Source: CAZLFA01 sp964558665 (GTDB taxonomy: Bacteria > Desulfobacterota > Syntrophia > Syntrophales > PHBD01). Taken from it: DNA of 64,000 bases. The notes beneath the pieces are model-generated. The model saw only the letters and a program-made list of their open reading frames with translations, was not told where the DNA came from and ran no database searches. The stretch is from NCBI GenBank assembly GCA_964558665.1, contig CAZLFA010000008.1:1-64000 (forward strand). The letters are read 5' to 3'. The translations under genes were made by a program, and so were the position numbers. This document shows positions 18,507 through 26,841 of this stretch, piece after piece (position 1 is the stretch's first letter; the number at the start of each line of letters is the position of its first letter).

Positions 18507-18573
18507 TTCCGCATTCATTATCGACATGAACTCATTATAATATGCAGATCATGAACAGTTGGGAGAAAGACAA

Positions 18574-19179
18574 TTGGCGTTTATTAACTTGAAAGATAAA
18601 GTAATCCAGGCAAAAATAGTTTATTATGGCCCGGGAAGATGCGGCAAAACAACGAACCTGGAGTATATATACAACAAGTGCCGCACGCAGATTAATTCCG
18701 AAATGGTTACGGTAAAAACCCAGGGAGACCGGACACTGTTTTTTGATTTCTTCCCTTTTGATATGGGTAAGATTCATGACTTCGACGTTAAGATACAATT
18801 ATACACAGTACCGGGACAGGTTAAGTACAATTCCACAAGAAGACTGGTGCTTAAGGGTGTCGATGGCGTTGTTTTCGTAGCCGATTCGGCAGTGGAAAGA
18901 AGAAACAAGAATCTGATCTCCCTGAAGAATCTTCAGGAAAATCTGGCGCTGTACGGCAAGGACATTTTTAATATCCCTCTGATCATGCAATACAACAAGA
19001 GGGATTTGGCAAAGCAGGGGGTACCTATTTTGGACATTGATACTCTGGAGAAGGACCTTAATACAGAGTTGAAGGCGCCCGCGTTTGAAGCCAGTGCACT
19101 GGAGGGTGATAATGTGATTTCTACCCTTAAAAGAATAATATCCGCTACCATGGCCTCTCTGGAGAAGGAACTAAAATAG
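18574..19179 (+). CDS. MglA-like small Ras-type GTPase
   Basis: 201 aa. Motifs: P-loop GPGRCGKTT (19-27), switch 1 with GDRTLFFDF, G3 replaced by TVPGQ (78-82) as in MglA, G4 NKRD (141-144) and G5 EASAL (172-176). The frame opens at TTG 18559, but GGGAGAAAG followed by TTG at 18574 gives an N-terminus MAFIN, which matches MglA proteins, so 18574 is preferred. Cytoplasmic. MglA sets cell polarity and recruits motility machinery to one pole; the same role here is inference from the neighbouring roadblock, DUF4388 and PilB genes. Confidence 0.93.
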   Translation: MAFINLKDKVIQAKIVYYGPGRCGKTTNLEYIYNKCRTQINSEMVTVKTQGDRTLFFDFFPFDMGKIHDFDVKIQLYTVPGQVKYNSTRRLVLKGVDGVVFVADSAVERRNKNLISLKNLQENLALYGKDIFNIPLIMQYNKRDLAKQGVPILDIDTLEKDLNTELKAPAFEASALEGDNVISTLKRIISATMASLEKELK

Positions 19180-19188
19180 GAGCAAAAG

Positions 19189-20283
19189 ATGGAAATTCAA
19201 AAAGAGTCTTCATTCGTCCGTGAAGTTGAGAATCGTCTTGGCGTACTGTTTGGGGAAGACGAGAAAAAACCCGAACAGAAAGACACTCAGAAGGAACCTT
19301 CTCAACAAATACACGAAAGCCTGAAAGATGTCAGGTTGGAAACAGAGGCCGATGAGAACAAAAGGACCGAGGTCAGTAAAAAACTTGATCTGGAAACAAC
19401 ACCGGGGCCTGAGAAAGGGTCTTCTTTCGTCCGTGAGATCGAGCAGCGGCTTAATATACTTTTTGGAGACGACAGCAAGCCGGTTCAGCCGGAAGCATCC
19501 ATCGTCGAACATGAAAGCCTGAAAGGATTAGCGGATGGTGAAAAAGCCTCCGAGGAAAAAGTTGACAAGGAGGAAAAATTTGAACAGGTATTCGGCGATA
19601 TCACCGCATCAACATCAATCCTGTACTCGCCGATCAAAGAACTCAAAAGCCTTGTTCTTTCCCTTGAATGGGAAATAGCTGAACCGACACTAATCAAGTT
19701 TGACGAAGAGATAATCCGCCTCGAATCTCTCTATGAGAAGGACAAGGTAATACTTGGATTTCTCCGCATACTGCGTTTTCTGGGCAGGTATATTCAGGTA
19801 AAGGTTGTTGATGCGGACCCCGGATCAATATTGCTGCTCATGTCTGTATACGACAACCTGGAGAAGGTTCTTCTTTCTCATGATATTACTCCGGAAGGCA
19901 AAAGAAATACGCTTCTTGAAGATATTCAAAAGTACAGGGCATGGGTGGAGAAGGTAGATTTAGTGGAAAGTGCGGAAGAAGAGGCAGCCGAGGAAGATGA
20001 ACAGCAGCCCGAGCAGGCAATGCGGCAACTTCAGGATCAAGAGGAAGATTATCTGATTGCCGAGCCACTCGCCCTTTCGAAGAAAATCAAGGTCAGAAGC
20101 GCCCGGAAAGCCAGATCAGTCATTGGCGATACAGCGGAAGAAGGCTTATCCACGGCGGACATTATAGAAGATATGGCGCCTCACGAAGCATTCGCTTATG
20201 CTTTGGACGAGATAAAGAAAACCATTCGCGCTGAATTCAGCGCCTTGCGCGCAGAATTAAAAATGTGGAGACAGGGACAATAG
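19189..20283 (+). CDS. Protein of unknown function with a duplicated N-terminal motif
   Basis: 364 aa, acidic, no signal peptide or membrane span. Two copies of a roughly 40-residue unit occupy 7-46 and 78-112; each has SSFVRE-x-E-x-RL followed by LFG-x-D and later HESLK. The middle (130-260) is predicted helical, then comes an acidic low-complexity stretch (about 260-290) and a helical C-terminus. The duplicated unit looks like a short linear binding motif. It starts 9 nt after the GTPase gene with an AGGAG site, so it is co-translated and a likely effector or scaffold. I do not recognise a named family. Confidence 0.8.
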   Translation: MEIQKESSFVREVENRLGVLFGEDEKKPEQKDTQKEPSQQIHESLKDVRLETEADENKRTEVSKKLDLETTPGPEKGSSFVREIEQRLNILFGDDSKPVQPEASIVEHESLKGLADGEKASEEKVDKEEKFEQVFGDITASTSILYSPIKELKSLVLSLEWEIAEPTLIKFDEEIIRLESLYEKDKVILGFLRILRFLGRYIQVKVVDADPGSILLLMSVYDNLEKVLLSHDITPEGKRNTLLEDIQKYRAWVEKVDLVESAEEEAAEEDEQQPEQAMRQLQDQEEDYLIAEPLALSKKIKVRSARKARSVIGDTAEEGLSTADIIEDMAPHEAFAYALDEIKKTIRAEFSALRAELKMWRQGQ

Positions 20284-20373
20284 ACAGATCTTTTGATAAA
20301 GCCTACCTTGTTTAATCGGGCAGTCTTCAGAAAAATCCTGCTGTCAGTGTTCCATAAATCTGGAGAATAAAGA

Positions 20374-20544
20374 ATGATCATCTTTTGTGAGGAATGCGGC
20401 GAAAGATACGTTATTGAGCCCGAAGAAATAAAAGGAAGAGTGATGATGTTTATCTGTAGAGTATGCAATGACGTCATCAAGGTCACCTTGCCTGAAAACG
20501 CAGTAAAAAAACCTGCCGACCAGGAGAAGAACGGAGCTTCATGA
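20374..20544 (+). CDS. Minimal zinc-ribbon protein (56 aa)
   Basis: A very short gene: MIIFCEECGERYVIEP start, then FICRVCND. Two CxxC pairs make a complete zinc-ribbon of the MJ0042 kind. GGAG lies 8 nt upstream. The next gene encodes a DUF3426 protein lacking a ribbon. In many bacteria an MJ0042 ribbon and DUF3426 are one polypeptide, so the split here is notable and supports the reality of this small gene. Confidence 0.75.
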   Translation: MIIFCEECGERYVIEPEEIKGRVMMFICRVCNDVIKVTLPENAVKKPADQEKNGAS

Positions 20545-20580
20545 TATTTGTTCAAAAGGTTATAGACAAAGGGTGATGAC

Positions 20581-22002
20581 ATGGCGATTCAGGGTAAGCC
20601 TTATAATCTGCATCTGGAAAAGGAAAGTTTGGACAGCTTTCTGTCCACGATAACGGATTCATCCTCTGACCTTCAGGATGAAGAGAAAACTGATTTCGCA
20701 ACAAAAGATGCTACTGAACATGAAGATCACAAATCTGCTTTTTCAGAACCGGAAGAAGAGAAAGCGGAAATCGCACCTGTTCTTACAGCAAGCCCTGCCA
20801 TCCAAAGTCTAAGTGAGGATGAGAAAACACAGGATGTGGATGTTTTGCCTGTTGAAGAAAAATCAACCCATGATTACATAGTGCCCGAAGAACCTCTGCC
20901 ATTTGAGCAGGAAACAGCTCCTCTGCAGTTGGAAAAAGACATCAGTGATCCTGCACCGCCCGAGGACATGAAAACCGAGCCGGCATCAATTCAAGCCGAT
21001 AGTCCTGAGACAGACGAAATACCCTTACAGGAAGCGGAAAAGAAAACAGAATCTATCTACGATGATTCTAAACCTGAACTCGAAACACAGGAGATTTCCG
21101 GCTTGAAAATAGAAGCCGGGGTATACACAGATACGGTTCAACAGGCTGTGCCGGAAGTTGTTTCAGTATCTCCCGGAATCGTTCAAGAGGAAAAACCGCA
21201 GGAAGAACCCGAGTCCAGGGCGGAAAAAATCGATCGGCAATTACACAGGGCTTTTCCTGAAGAAATCAGAGTTTCATCAGAAGTTGTTTCTGAAGCAGAC
21301 AGGACGGCCAGAATTAAATCGGCCGTTGAAGAAAGGGAAGAGCAAAAACCTGCAGAAAGCGCCTTGCCTCTTCCGGAAAAAGAGGATTCCATAAAGCAGG
21401 CGGTTGCCAAACCTGCCAAAAAAGAAAAGATATCGTTTCACTGGGGTGCTCTGGTCCGTGCCGGAATACTGTTCGTTGTTTTTGTTGCCATTATTCAGGG
21501 TTATTTATGGATGAATCCGGAAACCGGACAGCAATCGGTGCAATGGCTGGCTCAAAATGTGCCCGGTATGGATAAGATGTTAAACGAGGGACAGGTCAAG
21601 CGGGATTCCGTAACTGAAAGCGTAAAATTTGCCGATGTCAGACAGAGGAATATTTCCAACGTTTTTCTGGGCAATCTCAGAATAGTCGAAGGCGCAGCAG
21701 TCAACTCCGCTGCATACCCCATCGCCAGGATAAGGATTATCGGAGAGCTTTATAACGACAAGAACGTAGTGATTGCCACGAGGGTAGCATTTGGCGGCAA
21801 TGTTGTCTCGGATGAACGGCTGGCAAGCCTGAATGAAGAGGAGATTAAATCAGCGCTATCCATTCCTCAAGGTAGTGACATGTCAAATAACAGAATACCG
21901 CCGGGTGGCAAGATACCCTTTATGCTCGTCTTTGTTCGCGAACCTGCCGGTGTTGTCAAAACAACCATCATGCCGCTCAGCGCCGAAAAGCTCGCTCCCT
22001 AA
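20581..22002 (+). CDS. DUF3426-like membrane protein with long acidic cytoplasmic tail
   Basis: 473 aa. Residues 1-280 are highly acidic, Pro/Glu-rich and probably disordered. One membrane segment follows (about 290-310, AGILFVVFVAIIQGYLW) and then a periplasmic domain (330-473) with the DUF3426 pattern: NVFLGNLRIVEGAAVN, IRIIGELYNDKNVV, and a final PPGGKIPFMLVFVREP. Function of DUF3426 is unknown; related proteins are often found with motility and secretion genes. Last plus-strand gene of the locus; the PilB gene converges on it. Confidence 0.8.
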   Translation: MAIQGKPYNLHLEKESLDSFLSTITDSSSDLQDEEKTDFATKDATEHEDHKSAFSEPEEEKAEIAPVLTASPAIQSLSEDEKTQDVDVLPVEEKSTHDYIVPEEPLPFEQETAPLQLEKDISDPAPPEDMKTEPASIQADSPETDEIPLQEAEKKTESIYDDSKPELETQEISGLKIEAGVYTDTVQQAVPEVVSVSPGIVQEEKPQEEPESRAEKIDRQLHRAFPEEIRVSSEVVSEADRTARIKSAVEEREEQKPAESALPLPEKEDSIKQAVAKPAKKEKISFHWGALVRAGILFVVFVAIIQGYLWMNPETGQQSVQWLAQNVPGMDKMLNEGQVKRDSVTESVKFADVRQRNISNVFLGNLRIVEGAAVNSAAYPIARIRIIGELYNDKNVVIATRVAFGGNVVSDERLASLNEEEIKSALSIPQGSDMSNNRIPPGGKIPFMLVFVREPAGVVKTTIMPLSAEKLAP

Positions 22003-22059
22003 CGGGCTTCGGGAGACAACGCTGTCAACACAAGCAGCGCAATGATTCAGAACCGGATA

Positions 22060-24363
22060 TTATTTGATGCAGACGCGATGAATTTGTTTAATATCCGTCA
22101 ACCCCTGAAGCGCCTTTGCAATGCCGTCCTGAAACAGCGTCGTCATTCCTTCATTCACAGCCACTTCTCTTATCTTTTCTATGGGGTCGTGCATTTGAAT
22201 GGATTTTTTTATCGCTTCCGTTGCGACAAGCAGTTCATGAATGCCTACTCTGCCCTTGTATCCTGATTTATCGCAGGCATCGCATCCTTTGGGGCGATAG
22301 AGGGTTAAGCTTTTCGAATAAGGAACCTTCAGTTGTTCAAACTGTTCTGCACCGTAACTTACTGCTATCTGTGTATACTCTTCAGAAGTCGGATGGTACG
22401 GTTCCTTGCATTTCTTGCAGAGTGTCCTCACGAGGCGCTGTGCAAGAATTGCCAGAAGAGAATCCGAGAAGTTCAACGGGTCTATTCCCATATCGAGAAG
22501 TCTTGTAATCGTTTCCGGAGCGCTGTTGGTATGCAGTGTACTGAACACGAGATGTCCTGTCAGGGACGCTTCGACGGCGGTTTTTGCAGTCTCGAAATCC
22601 CTCATCTCGCCGACCATGATGACATCGGGGTCCGCCCTCAGGAAGGCCCTCATTGCTGCGGCAAAATCAAATCCGATTTTCGGCTGGACCTGAACCTGAC
22701 GAAGCCCCCGTTGAGTTACCTCCACGGGATCCTCAGCCGTCCAGATTTTTCTATCCGGCGTATTGATGTGGCGCAGGGCAGCGTGCAGTGTGGTCGTTTT
22801 TCCTGAACCGGTCGGCCCGACCACGAGAATCAAGCCATACGGTTTTTCACAGGCGGCTGTGAGCTGGTCATAGTTTCTGGTGCTCATGCCCATCTTTTCG
22901 AGCGGCAGAGTGTCTCCCTTGGCCAGGATGCGCAGGACGATATCTTCCACATTGCCTTGCGTGGGTATTGTAGCCACGCGCAGTTCGATTTCGCCTCCTC
23001 CGGGTTTTTTAAGCTTGATTTTCCCATCCTGGGGCATTCTCTTTATCGTAATGTCAAGATTGGACATGATCTTGATGCGTGAAACAAGAGCCGCCCTGTA
23101 ACTGTACGGCAGGGTCTGGTAACTGGCACAGTTGCCGTCAACTCTGTAACGAACAGTCACAACTTTTTCCGCAACGTCAGGTTCAATATGGATGTCAGAT
23201 GCGCCTCTGGAAAAAGCATCGTTGACAATCTTGTTGACGAGTTGAATGATCGCGCTGTCAGATTCTTTAATAGCCTCATCATCATCTTCTTCGTCATCCC
23301 CGACGGAGGCATCGCTAACGTCCAGTTTCCCCAGAATATCGTCGATGGACGCAGCATCCGCATCAGACTGGTAAAAGTAGTTGATGAATTTTACTATATC
23401 ATCCGCCAGTGAGATCTCATAACTAATTGACTTTGTCTTCAATATGTTTTCAATGGCGTCTCTTTTAATGATGTTGTGGGGATCGTCAATAATAACGCGG
23501 ATTGAATTTTCGATCTTCTCCATAGGAACCCACAACTCGCGAAGCAGATACTCTCTCTTCAGATTTTTTAAGAGGTCCCCAGGTATTACGGTTTTGGGAT
23601 TGAAGCTTACAAATCGGCATTTATAGAACTCTTCAAGCGATCGGCTGATGTCCTCTCTGCCGATGTTATGCTTTTTCATTAAAATCGCTTCGAGAGGTTC
23701 CTTTTTGTTCTTCGCCTCTTCCGTAGCTTCATTCAGTGCGTCTTCACTGATAAGATTGCGGGTAACCAGGTAAACATATTTGGATCTTCTTCTTTTTGGA
23801 TCAAGGCGCTGCTGATTGTACAAGGCGATGCCCATGACTTCGGCTATCTCCTGCAACAGCACCGGCTCTTCATCTATAAATCTTTCCGAACTGCCCAGTT
23901 TATTTATTATCTCGATGACGCCCATCAATTCGTCATTATGCAGAACGGGCATGGCCATAATCTGCCTGATTGTCATACCCTTGTTTCCGTATGAACCATT
24001 ATCGACCGTCAGCTCTTTGTGCACCGCCTTAACCTGCTGTTCTTCCTGGGCATCGGCTATATTTATCATCTTTACCGTATTAGCCGTAAAACCGGGGATT
24101 GTGCGGTTATCTATAGCCAGCCGGATCTCTTTTGATTTATTGTCTTCATTAATCAATGTGTAGAGATCATTTTTCATCCGGTCAAATGCGTAAATGTTTG
24201 CAGCCTTTACTTTAAAAAGGGTGATTATCTGTTCACGAACTTCTAAGAGAATCTGTCGGACATCCTGCGCGGCATGAATGGAGAAGGTGATATCCTGGAG
24301 CCCCTGCTGCAAACGCAGAATTTCCTGCAAATCATTTATTTCATTATGCTGCATATTGCTCAT
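22060..24363 (-). CDS. GAF-MshEN-PilB/GspE type ATPase
   Basis: 767 aa. An N-terminal GAF domain (about 20-185) precedes an MshEN domain (195-330), an acidic linker (345-370) and the assembly ATPase (372-767). Walker A GPTGSGKT (516-523), Asp box, Walker B-like DVIMVGEMRD, His box STLHTN, and two CxxC pairs (CKKC near 648 and CDAC near 690) that bind zinc in PilB. It powers pilus extension or type II secretion at the inner membrane. GAF fusion to PilB suggests control by a small ligand besides any c-di-GMP. No pilC, pilT or pilin genes are nearby. It converges on the DUF3426 gene. Confidence 0.92.
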   Translation of the reverse strand: MSNMQHNEINDLQEILRLQQGLQDITFSIHAAQDVRQILLEVREQIITLFKVKAANIYAFDRMKNDLYTLINEDNKSKEIRLAIDNRTIPGFTANTVKMINIADAQEEQQVKAVHKELTVDNGSYGNKGMTIRQIMAMPVLHNDELMGVIEIINKLGSSERFIDEEPVLLQEIAEVMGIALYNQQRLDPKRRRSKYVYLVTRNLISEDALNEATEEAKNKKEPLEAILMKKHNIGREDISRSLEEFYKCRFVSFNPKTVIPGDLLKNLKREYLLRELWVPMEKIENSIRVIIDDPHNIIKRDAIENILKTKSISYEISLADDIVKFINYFYQSDADAASIDDILGKLDVSDASVGDDEEDDDEAIKESDSAIIQLVNKIVNDAFSRGASDIHIEPDVAEKVVTVRYRVDGNCASYQTLPYSYRAALVSRIKIMSNLDITIKRMPQDGKIKLKKPGGGEIELRVATIPTQGNVEDIVLRILAKGDTLPLEKMGMSTRNYDQLTAACEKPYGLILVVGPTGSGKTTTLHAALRHINTPDRKIWTAEDPVEVTQRGLRQVQVQPKIGFDFAAAMRAFLRADPDVIMVGEMRDFETAKTAVEASLTGHLVFSTLHTNSAPETITRLLDMGIDPLNFSDSLLAILAQRLVRTLCKKCKEPYHPTSEEYTQIAVSYGAEQFEQLKVPYSKSLTLYRPKGCDACDKSGYKGRVGIHELLVATEAIKKSIQMHDPIEKIREVAVNEGMTTLFQDGIAKALQGLTDIKQIHRVCIK

Positions 24364-24461
24364 GATTCAACAAACCCTTTCGTATGTTTTTGTTATAAAA
24401 ATATATGAGGAAAGTCAAGGTGTTTAGGCGTAACGTATTGCTTATGAATCATTATTTGAAC

Positions 24462-24496
24462 AATGTTGTTGACATTGCCAACATTCTTTGTTAGAA
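24462..24496 (+). promoter_or_regulatory. trp operon promoter with overlapping dyad
   Basis: TTGACA (24469-24474), 16 nt, TTAGAA (24491-24496). The dyad AATGTTG (24462-24468) and CAACATT (24479-24485) brackets the -35 box with a 10-nt spacer. A protein bound here would block polymerase, so a repressor acting in addition to attenuation is possible. Confidence 0.5.
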
Positions 24497-24542
24497 GTTC
24501 TTCGTAAAGGAAATTGTTGATTTGTAAATATAAGGATTTCAA

Positions 24543-24614
24543 ATGATAAAGACAGTCGGCATAAACATGAACTGGTGGTGGCGCAACTCAAACGAGGGGT
24601 TCGTCCGCCGCTGA
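24543..24614 (+). CDS. trpL: trp operon leader peptide
   Basis: A 23-codon ORF whose peptide centre reads NMNWWWRNS: three consecutive Trp codons at 24573-24581. It lies about 45 nt after the promoter and 22 nt before a terminator, the classic layout of ribosome-mediated attenuation. The Trp codons (GUGGUGG, 24575-24581) can pair with CCGCCGC (24605-24611) near the stop, giving a plausible 1:2 hairpin that a ribosome stalled on the Trp codons would prevent. Confidence 0.92.
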   Translation: MIKTVGINMNWWWRNSNEGFVRR

Positions 24615-24636
24615 CGTTTATACATAATTAAAAACT

Positions 24637-24675
24637 AAAGGCCGTGGAGAACCTGTTAATCTCCACGGCCTTTTT
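24637..24675 (+). terminator. trp attenuator, first terminator
   Basis: An 11-bp perfect stem GGCCGTGGAGA (24640-24650) with TCTCCACGGCC (24660-24670), extended by A-T pairs, a 9-nt loop and five T. It lies 22 nt after the leader peptide stop. Confidence 0.9.
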
Positions 24676-24696
24676 GTTGCAGTAATCGATAACACC

Positions 24697-24726
24697 AAGG
24701 CCGTGACCTCAATCACGGCCTTTTTT
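24697..24726 (+). terminator. trp attenuator, second tandem terminator
   Basis: AAGGCCGTGA (24697-24706) with TCACGGCC (24713-24720) and T6. Its 5' arm can also pair over 9 bp with the 3' arm of the first terminator (24664-24672), which would break both hairpins at once. Confidence 0.85.
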
Positions 24727-24751
24727 ATTTTTGGGAAAACGAGGTTTTTGA

Positions 24752-26257
24752 ATGTACTGCCCGGATTTTAATTCATTCATGGAAATGACAAAGCAGGGAA
24801 ACCTGATCCCTGTTTACAGGGAGATTCTGGCCGATACGGAAACACCGGTATCGGCGCTTATGAAAATGAATTCCCGCAAGCACATATTTCTCCTGGAGAG
24901 CGTCGAAGGAGGAGAAAAATGGGGGCGATATACCTTCATGGGTGCTGATCCCCGAACGATCTTTCGGGTGCGCGGGGATGAAGTTCTAATAGAAGAAGGA
25001 CAGAGTCTGCATTGCCGTCCCCACGGGGGAGATCCTATTGGTATGCTCAGAGAGTTGATGTCACAGTACAAACCGGTCGAAGTCAGCGGGTTGCCGCGGT
25101 TTTATGGGGGAGCTGTCGGATTCCTGGGTTATGACATGGTCCGCTTCATTGAAAGACTGCCCGACCGGGAAAAAGAAAGCCTGGCCGCTGATGACGGCGT
25201 TCTCATGATAACTGACACGCTGATCATCTTTGACAACGTACGGCACACTATCAAGGTTGTGGCCTGCGTCGTGACAGGTGGCCATGAAGACTTCAGGCGT
25301 TTATATGACGAAGCCGTCACAAAGATTGAAGACATAGTCGCAATGCTGACAGTACCGTTAATGAAAGCAAAGCCGGCATCGGATGAAAGCCGGGCAATCG
25401 ATCTGGAGTCCACCATGCAGGCAGACCGGTTCAAGGCGATCGTGGAAAAAGCCAAGGAATATATTGTTGCGGGCGATATAATTCAGGTCGTTCTTTCGCA
25501 GCGCTTCCAGGGGCATACAAAAAGAGACGCAGTCGATCTTTATCGCGCGCTCCGGTATATAAATCCTTCTCCCTATCTCTTTTTTTTGAAGATCGACGAC
25601 TTTTATATGATCGGCTCTTCACCGGAGGTCCTGGTGCGCATGGAGGAAGGAGTTGTTGAATTAAGGCCGATCGCTGGAACCAAAAAGAGAGGAAAAAATG
25701 AACAGCAGGACCGTGAGCTCGCCGACGAACTTCTCAATGATCCCAAGGAAAGAGCCGAGCACGTCATGCTTGTCGATCTGGGACGCAATGATCTGGGCAG
25801 GATTGCCCGAGTAGGCAGCGTTCAGGTCAATCAGTTAATGGTCGTTGAGCGGTATTCACATGTTATGCATCTGGTATCAAATATACAGGCTCATTTGTCT
25901 GCCGATTGTGACGCCTTCGATATCATCAGGGCTACATTCCCCGCCGGTACGCTTACCGGGGCTCCCAAGATCCGCGCTATGGAGATAATAGAAGAACTGG
26001 AACCAACAAGGCGGGGGCCGTACGGCGGTGCAGTGGGGTACTTCAGCTTCAGCGGCAATATGGATTTCTGTATTACAATCCGCACATTGATGCTCAGAAA
26101 TGGACAGGTAAGCGTCCAGGCGGGGGCCGGAATAGTTGCCGATTCCAATCCCGAGGAAGAGTATAAAGAATGTTTAAACAAAGCAAAGGGCATGATGCTG
26201 GCCATCCGGCTGGCAGAGGCCGATCTTAACATTTCATATGAGGAGAAAAAACAATGA
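24752..26257 (+). CDS. trpE: Anthranilate synthase component I
   Basis: 501 aa. With TrpG it converts chorismate and glutamine to anthranilate, the first step of tryptophan synthesis. The N-terminal LLESVEGGEKWGRYTF segment contains the LLES-type site for feedback binding of Trp. The C-terminal chorismate-binding domain has DIIQVVLSQRF, RPIAGTKKRG, DLGRNDLGRI, HLVSNI, and TFPAGTLTGAPKIRAMEIIEELE. First gene of trpEGDCFBA, transcribed through the attenuator. Confidence 0.97.
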   Translation: MYCPDFNSFMEMTKQGNLIPVYREILADTETPVSALMKMNSRKHIFLLESVEGGEKWGRYTFMGADPRTIFRVRGDEVLIEEGQSLHCRPHGGDPIGMLRELMSQYKPVEVSGLPRFYGGAVGFLGYDMVRFIERLPDREKESLAADDGVLMITDTLIIFDNVRHTIKVVACVVTGGHEDFRRLYDEAVTKIEDIVAMLTVPLMKAKPASDESRAIDLESTMQADRFKAIVEKAKEYIVAGDIIQVVLSQRFQGHTKRDAVDLYRALRYINPSPYLFFLKIDDFYMIGSSPEVLVRMEEGVVELRPIAGTKKRGKNEQQDRELADELLNDPKERAEHVMLVDLGRNDLGRIARVGSVQVNQLMVVERYSHVMHLVSNIQAHLSADCDAFDIIRATFPAGTLTGAPKIRAMEIIEELEPTRRGPYGGAVGYFSFSGNMDFCITIRTLMLRNGQVSVQAGAGIVADSNPEEEYKECLNKAKGMMLAIRLAEADLNISYEEKKQ

Positions 26258-26841
26258 TTCTGATGATCGACAATTATGACTCGTTTACTTACAACCTCGT
26301 TCAATATCTGAGACAGCTCGGTGAGGATGTTATGGTGAGAAGAAATGATGAAACATCCGTTGAGGAGATTGAATCACTGTCACCGGAAGCAATATTTATC
26401 TCGCCTGGTCCCTGCTCTCCGACAGAGGCGGGTATCAGCGTAGAGGTTATCCGCCGCTTTTACCGCGAGATACCGATAATGGGGGTTTGCCTGGGCCATC
26501 AGGCCATCGGCTATGCATTCGGCGGTGATGTAGTAAGGGCGGATCGTCTTATGCACGGCAAGACATCTCCCGTTCACAGTGACGGCAGGACTATCTTCCG
26601 GGGACTCCCGAATCCTTTCCCGGCAGGGCGTTACCACTCCCTTATTGTATCAAGGGAAACTCTTCCCGATTGCTTTGAAATAAGTGCGGAAACGGATGAG
26701 CAGGAAATAATGGGCATCAGACATCGGGAGTTTCCCGTCGAGGGCATCCAGTTTCACCCCGAATCGATCCTCACTCCCAACGGTAAAAGAATCATCAAAA
26801 ACTTTTTGGATACATATACGAGAAAGGAGTCTTACCAATGA
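26254..26841 (+). CDS. trpG: Anthranilate synthase component II (glutamine amidotransferase)
   Basis: 195 aa, supplies ammonia from glutamine to TrpE. Class I amidotransferase triad: Cys in GVCLGHQAIG, His and Glu in GIQFHPESI. ATGA overlap with trpE indicates translational coupling. Not fused to TrpD. Confidence 0.97.
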   Translation: MILMIDNYDSFTYNLVQYLRQLGEDVMVRRNDETSVEEIESLSPEAIFISPGPCSPTEAGISVEVIRRFYREIPIMGVCLGHQAIGYAFGGDVVRADRLMHGKTSPVHSDGRTIFRGLPNPFPAGRYHSLIVSRETLPDCFEISAETDEQEIMGIRHREFPVEGIQFHPESILTPNGKRIIKNFLDTYTRKESYQ

